A stretch of DNA of 5,582 bases. Source: Chloroflexota bacterium. Lineage in GTDB: Bacteria; Chloroflexota; Dormibacteria; Dormibacterales; Dormibacteraceae. The stretch is from contig VBGE01000113.1 of NCBI GenBank assembly GCA_005880345.1, positions 1-5,582 on the forward strand, given 5' to 3'. Made by a program: the position numbers and the translations under genes. Below the pieces are notes generated by a model. It ran no database searches and had not been told where the DNA came from. It worked only from the letters and a program-made list of their open reading frames with translations. Below are positions 1 through 5,582 of this stretch, one piece after another (within the stretch, counting starts at the first letter, position 1; each line of letters opens with the position of its first letter).

Positions 1-609
1 CTTCGCCACAACGAGGAGGGCGCCGCCAGGCGGGCCGCTGCCGTGAGCACGGTCCCGGTCGTCAACGCCGGCGATGGCCCGGGCCAGCATCCGACGCAAG
101 CGCTGCTCGACCTTTACACCATCCGTGAGGAGCTCGGCCGCATCGACGGCGTGCGCGTGGCGATGGTCGGCGACCTGGCCAACGGACGCACGGTCCGTTC
201 GCTCACGTACCTGCTGAGCAAGTTCAAGGACATCAAGCTGTGGTTTGTCGCGCCGCCGCAGGTGGCGATGCGCGACGACCTCAAGGCTCACCTCGACGAG
301 CACCACGTGCCCTGGGTCGAGACGCAGGACCTCGAGTCCGTGCTGCCCGAGGTCGACGTCGTCTACCAGACCCGCATCCAGAAGGAGCGCTTCACAGACC
401 CTGAGGCGTATCAGGCGGTGAAGGGCGTCTATCGAATCGACAAGGGCTCGCTCGAGCTGATGCGCAAGTACGCGGTGCTCATGCACCCGCTGCCCCGCGT
501 GGATGAGATCGCTCCGGAGGTCGATGCCGACCCGCGGGCGGCCTACTTCCGGCAGGCGCGGAACGGCCTGCAGATCCGGATGGCGCTCCTCGACAGGTTG
601 CTGTCATGA
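1..609 (+). CDS. pyrB: Aspartate carbamoyltransferase catalytic chain, 3' part (5' end outside window)
   Basis: Transfers the carbamoyl group of carbamoyl phosphate to L-aspartate, the first committed step of UMP synthesis, in the cytoplasm. The frame is open from base 1, so the GTG at 43 is an internal Val codon and not the start: the residues before it (RHNEEGAAR) match the E. coli segment RHPQEGAAR around active-site Arg105. About 202 residues are visible, corresponding to E. coli residues from about 104 to the C-terminus; the N-terminal third, including the usual STRT phosphate loop, lies upstream. Visible catalytic motifs: AGDGPGQHPTQ (window codons 23-33, holding equivalents of His134 and Gln137), GDLANGRTVRSL (Arg167 equivalent at codon 63), TRIQKER (Arg229 and Gln231 equivalents, codons 125 and 127) and MHPLPRVDEI (codons 161-170; 240s-loop end with the Leu-Pro pair). 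Nothing looks damaged. The stop overlaps the pyrR start by four bases (ATGA). No pyrI regulatory-chain gene follows. Identification is secure; residue equivalences come from remembered alignment to E. coli PyrB. Confidence 0.96.
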   Translation, partial: LRHNEEGAARRAAAVSTVPVVNAGDGPGQHPTQALLDLYTIREELGRIDGVRVAMVGDLANGRTVRSLTYLLSKFKDIKLWFVAPPQVAMRDDLKAHLDEHHVPWVETQDLESVLPEVDVVYQTRIQKERFTDPEAYQAVKGVYRIDKGSLELMRKYAVLMHPLPRVDEIAPEVDADPRAAYFRQARNGLQIRMALLDRLLS

Positions 610-1154
610 GCGTCACCGAAGGCAGCCTGAAGGCAACGGTGATGGACGCCGACCAGATCCGCCGGTCGCTGCATCGCATCGCACACGAGATCGTCGAGCG
701 CAACCGAGGTATCGATGACGTCGTGATCGTCGGCATCGTGAGCAAAGGGGACGTCCTGGCCCAGCGCCTGGCCGCGGTCCTGGCGAGGATGGAAAAGTGC
801 CAGGTCCCGTTCGGCCGTCTCGACGTGACGCTGCATCGCGACGACCTTCACCTTCGGCCGCCCGATGGTCGCCAATCGATGAGCGAGATGCCAGAGATCA
901 ACGGCAAGGTGGTGGTGCTGGTCGATGACGTGATCCATCACGGCCGGACAGCGCGCGCCGCGATGGACGCGGTGATGGACTTTGGCCGGCCGCGCGCGAT
1001 CCAGCTCGCGGTGCTCGTCGACCGCGGCCATCGGGAGCTGCCGATCCGCCCCGATTACATCGGCAAGAACGTGCCGACGGCCGACGCCGAGCGCATCGAG
1101 GTCTTGATGCAGGAAGAGGACGGAATCGACCAGGCGGTGATCGTTGCGGGCTAA
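606..1154 (+). CDS. pyrR: PyrR bifunctional pyr operon regulator / uracil phosphoribosyltransferase family protein
   Basis: Family members bind pyr mRNA when charged with UMP/UTP and lower expression of pyrimidine genes (attenuation in Bacillus, translational repression in mycobacteria); many also convert uracil and PRPP to UMP. The product has 182 residues against 181 in B. subtilis. Visible motifs: [12 protein letters not shown] (24-35), TLHRDDL (75-81), the PRPP-binding motif [15 protein letters not shown] (104-118) and the near-invariant block [18 protein letters not shown] (138-155). Positions I recall as RNA contacts in Bacillus PyrR are mostly kept (Arg24, His27, Arg32, His142, Arg143, Arg148, Lys154), but Thr18 is His23 here and the Lys40-Thr41-Arg42 loop reads Val45-Ser46-Lys47. 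The PRPP loop has His-His where Bacillus has Tyr-Thr before GRT. The ATG at 606 is chosen because it forms an ATGA overlap with the pyrB stop; Met13 (642) is a possible alternative but would cut off residues that align with Bacillus. Its 3' end overlaps carAB. Being inside the operon, it would be autoregulated if it controls this transcript. Confidence 0.95.
   Translation: MSVTEGSLKATVMDADQIRRSLHRIAHEIVERNRGIDDVVIVGIVSKGDVLAQRLAAVLARMEKCQVPFGRLDVTLHRDDLHLRPPDGRQSMSEMPEINGKVVVLVDDVIHHGRTARAAMDAVMDFGRPRAIQLAVLVDRGHRELPIRPDYIGKNVPTADAERIEVLMQEEDGIDQAVIVAG
1132..1140 (+). promoter_or_regulatory. Ribosome binding site for the carAB TTG start
   Basis: The sequence AGGCGGTGA, within the last codons of pyrR, matches the ideal anti-Shine-Dalgarno complement AGGAGGTGA at eight of nine positions and its GG ends six bases before the TTG at 1144. 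An in-frame TGA at 1138-1140 sits just upstream, so the fusion protein cannot start earlier. Together these decide in favour of the TTG start rather than the later in-frame GTG at 1171. Confidence 0.75.
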
Positions 1155-4100
1155 AACACACGCCGCGCTCGTGTTGGAGGACGGCCGCGCGTTTGTCGGC
1201 GTGCCGCTCGGCGCCGACGTGGTCGGCGAGGGCGAGGTCGTCTTCAACACCGCGATGACCGGATACCAGGAGGTGCTGACCGATCCGTCGTACGCCGGGC
1301 AGATGGTGTGCATGACCTACCCCCTGCAGGGCAACTACGGCGTGCGCGATGCAGACGCCGAGTCGGCGCGGCCGTGGGCCCGCGGGCTGGTGGTGCGCTG
1401 GGCCTGCCCCTCGCCGAGCCATCATTCGAGCGAGGCGTCGCTCGACGAGTACCTCCGGCGGTGGAACGTGCCCGCGATCGCGGAGATCGACACCAGGGCG
1501 CTCACGCGGCACATCCGGATGCACGGCACTCAGCGCGCTGTCCTGGTCCACGAGGCGGCTGCGCCAAACGAAGCGAGGCTCGCCGACCTGGCCGCCGCTG
1601 CAAAACGCGTGGCGCCGCTGGCAGAGCAGGACCTGGTCGCTCAGGCATCTCGGACCGAGAAAGAGGAATGGCTCGAGCCACTCCCGGCAGAGCTGGGCAC
1701 CCGCCGGCGCAGTGATGGCGAGGGGCTTCTTGTGGCCGTCATCGACTACGGGGTCAAGGCCAACATCCTGCGGTCGCTCCGCGAGCGGGGATGTCGTGTC
1801 GTCGTGCTCCCACACACAGCCACGTGGTCGGACGTGCAGGCGATCGGCGCGGACGGCCTGGTCCTGGCCAATGGTCCAGGCGACCCGGCCGTGCTCGACG
1901 CGCCGGTCGAGCTGGCACGCCAGGCTCTGGGCCGCATCCCGCTGTTCGGCATCTGCCTGGGTCACCAGATCCTGGGCCGCGCGGCGGGGGCGACCACGTC
2001 GCGCCTCCCGTACGGCCACCATGGCGCCAACCACCCCGTCAAAGACCTCGACACGGGGCGTGTCCACATCACAAGCCAGAATCACGAGTTCCAGGTCGAC
2101 GCCGCGTCGATTCCGGCAGGCGACTTTTACGTGTCCCAGCGCAACTTGAACGACGGTTCGGTCGAGGGTCTCGGCCATCGCCGCCTGCCGGCCTTCAGCG
2201 TGCAGTACCACCCCGAGGGCTGTCCCGGACCACAGGACAACCAGCACCTGTACGACCGGTTCATCGACATGGTGCGCAGCGGCGCCCCCATGGTGAAGGC
2301 GGTCGCGGGGATGCAGGAAGAGCCGCGTCCGCGCAAGGTCCTCATCCTCGGGTCCGGCCCGATCGTCATCGGCCAGGCCGCGGAGTTCGACTACGCCGGG
2401 ACGCAGGCGTGCAAGGCGCTGCGCGAGGAAGGCATCGAGACCGTGCTGGTCAACTCCAACCCCGCGACGATCATGACCGACGAGGACATCGCCGACCGCG
2501 TATACCTCGAACCGCTGACGGTCGAGGCGGTGACCAGCATCATCGAGCGCGAGCGACCTGACGCGCTGCTTCCGACGCTGGGCGGACAGACCGGGCTCAA
2601 CCTGGCCACAGACCTCGCCACGGCCGGCGTGCTCGACCGGTTCCACGTGCGCCTGCTTGGCGCCACGATCGAGACGATCCGCAAGGCCGAGGACCGGCAG
2701 GCATTCAAGGAGATGCTGGCGGGCATCGGCGAGCCGGTGCCGCTCTCGCGCGTCTGCGAATCACTCGAAGAGGTGAAGGACTTCGCGGCCGCGACCGGCC
2801 TGCCTCTGGTGATCAGGCCCGCCTACACCCTCGGCGGCACCGGAGGCGGCTTCGTCACGAATGACGACGAGCTCGAACGCGTGGCCATGCGTGGCCTGGC
2901 TGCGTCGCCCATCCACCAGGTGCTGATCGAGCGGTCGCTGTGGGGCTGGAAGGAGATCGAGTACGAGGTCATGCGCGACGGCGCGGACACTTGCATCACG
3001 GTCTGCAACATGGAGAACCTCGACCCGATGGGCGTGCACACGGGCGACTCGATCGTCGTTGCGCCGGCGCAGACCCTCTCCGACCGCGACCACCAGATGC
3101 TCCGCTCATCGGCCATCCGCATCATCCGCGCCCTCGGCATCGAAGGCGGCTGCAACGTCCAGTTCGCGCTCGATCCGCGCAGCTCGCAGTACTACGTGAT
3201 CGAGGTCAACCCGCGTGTGAGCCGGTCCTCGGCCCTCGCTTCGAAGGCGACGGGTTATCCGATCGCGCGAGTGGCGGCCAAGGTCGCCGTGGGTCGACGG
3301 CTCGAAGAGATCCGCAACGAGATCACCGGTCGGACCTTCGCGGCGTTCGAGCCCGCGCTCGACTACTGCGTGGTCAAGATCCCGCGCTGGCCGTTCGACA
3401 AGTTCCCCGCCGGGGACAGGCGCCTGGGCACGCAGATGGCGTCGACAGGAGAGGTGATGGCACTCGAGCGGACATTCGAGGCCGCACTCGTCAAAGCCAT
3501 GCGCTCCCTCGAGCAGAAACCACCTGCGGCCTGGGAGCTCGGCCCGGAGACGATCGACGCGCCGAACGACCGCCGGCTGTTCGCATTGCTGAACGCGTTG
3601 CGGAACGGAATCGAACCCGATTCGCTGGCCGAGCGCAGCGGCATCGACCGGTGGTTCATCGACAGGCTCGCGAACATCGTGCGCCTGGAGACCGAGGGCG
3701 ACGTGCGCGAGCTGCGCCGGGCCGGTTTCTCCGACACGTTGATCCGGGCGCTGCGGGGCGATAACGTCGAGCCCGCGACCCCGACCTACAAGCTCGTCGA
3801 CACCTGCGCCGGCGAGTTCGAAGCCGCCACGCCCTACTACTACTCCTGCTGGGAGGAGGAGTCGGAGAGCCGGCCGGTGGAGGCCACGACCGAGCTCGTC
3901 ATCGGGTCTGGACCCATCCGCATCGGCCAGGGCATCGAGTTCGATTACTGCTCGGTCCACGCCGCGTGGGCGCTGCGCGACGCTGGAGTTCGCGCTGTGC
4001 TCGTCAACTCCAACCCCGAGACGGTGTCGACCGACTTCGACACCTCGGACCGCCTGTACTTCGAACCGCTCGACCTCGACGGCGCGCTGCAGGTCGCGCG

Positions 4101-5463
4101 CAGCGAGGGCGTCGCAGGGGCCCTGGTGCAGTTCGGCGGCCAGACCGCCATCAACCTGGCCGAACCGCTGCACGACAACGGCGTGACGATCCTCGGCTCG
4201 AGCGTCGAGGCGATCGACCTGGCCGAGGACAGGCGCGCTTTCGCCCAGGCCCTGGAGGCGATCGGTGTCCCGCAGCCTCTCGGTGGCACGACCACCACCG
4301 TGGAGGAGGCCGAGGCGATCGCAGCCGCCACGGGTTATCCGGTTCTCGTGCGTCCTTCTTATGTATTGGGCGGCCGCGCGATGGAGATCGTGCACAACCG
4401 CGACGAATTGCGGCGCTACATGGTGTGGGCGATCGGTGCGCTCCCGCGCGGGCAGGTGTTGATCGACAGGTACCTGCAGGGCGTGGAGGCGGAGGTCGAT
4501 GCCATCTCCGACGGCGAGACAGTCGTCATCCCCGGCGTGATGCAGCACGTGGAGCGTGCGGGCGTCCACTCGGGCGACTCCTACGCGGTGTACCCGGCGC
4601 CCGGCCTCGAGCGCGGAGAGATCGACCACATCGTCGACTACACGGTCCGCATCGCGCGCCACCTCCGGCTGCGCGGCCTGGTCAACGTGCAGTACGTGGT
4701 CCATCGCGGTCGCGTCTACGTGCTGGAGGTCAACCCCCGCGCGTCGCGCACGGTGCCATTCCTTTCCAAGGTCACTGGAGTGCCGATGGTGAAGCTCGCG
4801 ACGAACGTGATGCTCGGCCGCACGCTGGCCGAGCTTGGCTGGAAGACCGGGCTCGTTCCGCGGCGCGACCTGGTGGCCGTGAAGGCTCCGGTCTTCTCGA
4901 TGAACAAGCTCGCCAAGGTCGACTCGTACCTCGGTCCCGAGATGAAGTCGACCGGTGAGGCAATCGGAATCGCGCGGACGCTCAATGAAGCGATGCGCAA
5001 AGCCTTCGCCGCTTCGGGCATGCACGTCGAGCGCGGCAGCGCGGCGCTGCTGACCATCGCCGACGCCGACAAGCCGGAGCTGTTCCCGATCGTCTCTCGG
5101 CTCATCCAGCTCGGCTGCAAGATCGTCGCCACAGAGGGCACCGCGAGTGCGCTGCGCGCGGCCGGCTTCTCGCCGCGCGTCGTCGCGAAGATCGGCGAGG
5201 AAGGGCCGACCGTCGTCGACGTGATCGTGCGCGGCGAGGTGCAGCTGGTCATCAACACGATGTCGAACATCTACGAGGACCCAGGCGACGGCAACCCGGT
5301 CTTCAAGGACGGTTTTGAGATCCGCCGAGCGGCCGTCGAGCGGCGCATCCCGTGCCTCACCTCGCTCGACACCGCCGCGGCGCTGCTCGAGTCCGCTGTC
5401 AACGCGCGCGATGTGATGGAGGTCCGGACGATCGGCGAGTGGCGCGACAGTGTTCCTGCTTGA
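1144..5463 (+). CDS. carAB: Fused glutamine-hydrolysing carbamoyl-phosphate synthetase (CarA small + CarB large subunit in one chain)
   Basis: Makes carbamoyl phosphate from glutamine, bicarbonate and two ATP in the cytoplasm, feeding PyrB. The 1439-residue chain equals CarA (~380) plus CarB (~1050) with no stop between. Order: CPSase small-chain N domain (1 to ~150); class I glutamine amidotransferase (~197-378) with nucleophile Cys271 in GICLGHQ and His356/Glu358 in HPE; short linker (~381-397); carboxyphosphate ATP-grasp half from [12 protein letters not shown] (~399), metal-site Glu687 and Asn689 in IEVNPR; oligomerisation region (~800-910) with GIDRWF; carbamoyl-phosphate ATP-grasp half from [11 protein letters not shown] (~919), Glu1195 and Asn1197; MGS-like allosteric domain (~1298-1425). 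UMP-pocket positions recalled from E. coli (Lys954, Thr974, Thr977, Lys993, Asn1015) are kept as Lys1310, Thr1330, Thr1333, Lys1349, Asn1371, while Thr1017 is Met1373 and the ornithine ligand Glu892 is Ala1248. Start is TTG with a strong ribosome binding site, 11 bases inside pyrR; the [14 protein letters not shown] start aligns with E. coli CarA. CarA-CarB fusion is standard in eukaryotes (CAD, CPS1) and uncommon in bacteria. All key catalytic residues are present, so I infer an active enzyme. Confidence 0.96.
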   Translation: MRAKTHAALVLEDGRAFVGVPLGADVVGEGEVVFNTAMTGYQEVLTDPSYAGQMVCMTYPLQGNYGVRDADAESARPWARGLVVRWACPSPSHHSSEASLDEYLRRWNVPAIAEIDTRALTRHIRMHGTQRAVLVHEAAAPNEARLADLAAAAKRVAPLAEQDLVAQASRTEKEEWLEPLPAELGTRRRSDGEGLLVAVIDYGVKANILRSLRERGCRVVVLPHTATWSDVQAIGADGLVLANGPGDPAVLDAPVELARQALGRIPLFGICLGHQILGRAAGATTSRLPYGHHGANHPVKDLDTGRVHITSQNHEFQVDAASIPAGDFYVSQRNLNDGSVEGLGHRRLPAFSVQYHPEGCPGPQDNQHLYDRFIDMVRSGAPMVKAVAGMQEEPRPRKVLILGSGPIVIGQAAEFDYAGTQACKALREEGIETVLVNSNPATIMTDEDIADRVYLEPLTVEAVTSIIERERPDALLPTLGGQTGLNLATDLATAGVLDRFHVRLLGATIETIRKAEDRQAFKEMLAGIGEPVPLSRVCESLEEVKDFAAATGLPLVIRPAYTLGGTGGGFVTNDDELERVAMRGLAASPIHQVLIERSLWGWKEIEYEVMRDGADTCITVCNMENLDPMGVHTGDSIVVAPAQTLSDRDHQMLRSSAIRIIRALGIEGGCNVQFALDPRSSQYYVIEVNPRVSRSSALASKATGYPIARVAAKVAVGRRLEEIRNEITGRTFAAFEPALDYCVVKIPRWPFDKFPAGDRRLGTQMASTGEVMALERTFEAALVKAMRSLEQKPPAAWELGPETIDAPNDRRLFALLNALRNGIEPDSLAERSGIDRWFIDRLANIVRLETEGDVRELRRAGFSDTLIRALRGDNVEPATPTYKLVDTCAGEFEAATPYYYSCWEEESESRPVEATTELVIGSGPIRIGQGIEFDYCSVHAAWALRDAGVRAVLVNSNPETVSTDFDTSDRLYFEPLDLDGALQVARSEGVAGALVQFGGQTAINLAEPLHDNGVTILGSSVEAIDLAEDRRAFAQALEAIGVPQPLGGTTTTVEEAEAIAAATGYPVLVRPSYVLGGRAMEIVHNRDELRRYMVWAIGALPRGQVLIDRYLQGVEAEVDAISDGETVVIPGVMQHVERAGVHSGDSYAVYPAPGLERGEIDHIVDYTVRIARHLRLRGLVNVQYVVHRGRVYVLEVNPRASRTVPFLSKVTGVPMVKLATNVMLGRTLAELGWKTGLVPRRDLVAVKAPVFSMNKLAKVDSYLGPEMKSTGEAIGIARTLNEAMRKAFAASGMHVERGSAALLTIADADKPELFPIVSRLIQLGCKIVATEGTASALRAAGFSPRVVAKIGEEGPTVVDVIVRGEVQLVINTMSNIYEDPGDGNPVFKDGFEIRRAAVERRIPCLTSLDTAAALLESAVNARDVMEVRTIGEWRDSVPA
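2284..2334 (+). other. CarA-CarB interdomain linker
   Basis: Residues 381-397 (begins [14 protein letters not shown]) join the amidotransferase end (IDMVRSG) to the first ATP-grasp half (KVLILGSGP). It is only about 17 residues, rich in Ala, Pro and charged residues, with no recognisable domain. It contains two in-frame ATG codons, at 2290 and 2311, in the place where a separate CarB would begin, suggesting that the fusion arose by loss of a carA stop codon between adjacent genes. Boundaries are approximate and rest on alignment from memory with E. coli CarA and CarB ends. Confidence 0.7.
2296..2313 (+). promoter_or_regulatory. Possible internal ribosome binding site and ATG for a free CarB
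   Basis: AAGGCGG at 2296-2302 resembles a Shine-Dalgarno sequence (one mismatch to AAGGAGG) and lies eight bases before an in-frame ATG at 2311 (Met390), exactly where a stand-alone CarB would start ([14 protein letters not shown]). It could be a relic of the unfused gene or a working internal start yielding some free large subunit. In a GC-rich gene such purine-rich matches also arise by chance, so this is tentative. Confidence 0.3.
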
Positions 5464-5582
5464 CGCGCCCATAACGGGCCGGCGCCAGGTCGCGCGCGGC
5501 ATGTTCGTCCTCGCCATGCATGCGCCTGAGATCGCCGGAGCGGTTCGCGCGGGCCAGTTCGTCAACCTCGGCTGGTCCCCCG
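5450..5582 (+). CDS. pyrK: Probable dihydroorotate dehydrogenase electron-transfer subunit, 5' part (3' end outside window)
   Basis: PyrK carries FAD and a [2Fe-2S] cluster and passes electrons from the class 1B dihydroorotate dehydrogenase PyrD to NAD+. Only the first 44 residues are visible. They begin [17 protein letters not shown] and continue through [11 protein letters not shown] to the GQFVNL segment, the N-terminal beta-barrel pattern of ferredoxin-reductase-like proteins, where PyrK typically has PGQF followed by hydrophobic residues. The FAD motif (RRPISI-like) and the cysteine cluster would lie beyond the window. The start chosen is GTG 5450: an in-frame TGA at 5414-5416 limits the start, residues before the ATG at 5501 already fit the family, and GAGTGG at 5437-5442 is a weak ribosome binding site. 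It overlaps carAB by 14 bases, implying translational coupling. Other flavin reductase subunits share this N-terminus; the operon context is the main reason for calling pyrK. Confidence 0.8.
   Translation, partial: MFLLDAPITGRRQVARGMFVLAMHAPEIAGAVRAGQFVNLGWSP

Noticed and set aside
43..45. GTG at 43 as the start of a short 188-residue ATCase-like protein
   Set aside because: The frame is open to base 1 and the upstream residues match the conserved Arg105 region of aspartate transcarbamoylase, so the gene is cut by the window edge rather than truncated.
543..1313. A 256-codon open frame on the minus strand across pyrB, pyrR and carA
   Set aside because: It is antisense to three conserved genes and resembles no protein family; treated as a shadow of codon bias.
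1381..1440. Compensated frameshift in the CarA N domain
   Set aside because: The alignment to CarA is gapless through the odd patch and the alternative frames do not restore the consensus.
898..2646. A 582-codon open frame on the minus strand opposite pyrR and carA
   Set aside because: Same explanation: it crosses the pyrR/carAB junction antisense to two clearly real genes and shows low-complexity Arg/Ala-rich stretches with no family resemblance.
4335..4366. AT-rich TTATCC ... TATGTA as an internal sigma-70-like promoter
   Set aside because: The hexamers match poorly, the spacing is about 19 bases, and the stretch encodes a conserved CarB loop; nothing independent supports a promoter.
2335..4960. 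Protein-level repeat between the two halves of the large subunit (GSGPIVIGQ / [19 protein letters not shown] / [10 protein letters not shown])
   Set aside because: This is the ancient duplication shared by all CarB proteins, not a new repeat.
5467..5479. GCCC-ATAAC-GGGC hairpin just after the carAB stop as a terminator
   Set aside because: The stem is only four base pairs, no T-run follows, and it lies inside the pyrK coding region.
3106..5565. An 819-codon open frame on the minus strand opposite carAB
   Set aside because: It lies antisense to highly conserved CarB sequence. Its translation is rich in Arg, Asp, His, Val and Leu without recognisable motifs, as expected when a GC-rich gene with G/C third positions lacks stops on the complementary strand.

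Overview
The window is about 5.6 kb of GC-rich bacterial DNA (roughly two-thirds G+C by eye, with strong G/C preference at third codon positions). It is almost entirely filled by one co-directional, + strand, de novo pyrimidine (UMP) biosynthesis operon. Four genes are present: the 3' two-thirds of pyrB (aspartate transcarbamoylase, cut by the left edge), complete pyrR (pyr regulator / uracil phosphoribosyltransferase family), a complete single-ORF fusion of the small and large carbamoyl-phosphate synthetase subunits (carA+carB), and the first 44 codons of a probable pyrK (electron-transfer subunit of class 1B dihydroorotate dehydrogenase, cut by the right edge). No RNA gene, mobile element, CRISPR array, long DNA repeat or convincing terminator was seen. 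No gap between genes exists: neighbours overlap by 4, 11 and 14 bases.

Layout: 1-609 pyrB C-terminal part; 606-1154 pyrR; 1144-5463 carAB fusion; 5450-5582 pyrK 5' end. The carAB start is a TTG preceded by a strong Shine-Dalgarno sequence inside pyrR. The pyrK start is a GTG inside the carAB 3' end.

How they work together: CarAB makes carbamoyl phosphate from glutamine, bicarbonate and 2 ATP. PyrB condenses it with aspartate to carbamoyl-aspartate. Dihydroorotase (pyrC, not in view) makes dihydroorotate, which PyrD+PyrK oxidise to orotate with NAD+. PyrR would sense UMP/UTP versus PRPP and adjust expression of the transcript. Placement of a CPS with a changed ornithine-site residue inside a pyr operon suggests a pyrimidine-dedicated enzyme.

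The organism cannot be fixed from this sequence. PyrR plus pyrK, high GC and a fused CPS would fit a high-GC, non-enteric lineage such as Acidobacteriota, but this is a weak inference. This is a core metabolic locus rather than a new defence or mobile system. The points worth a second look are the CarA-CarB fusion with a possible internal start at its linker, the position of pyrR inside the operon, and substitutions at several ligand-contact positions in PyrR and CarA/CarB.
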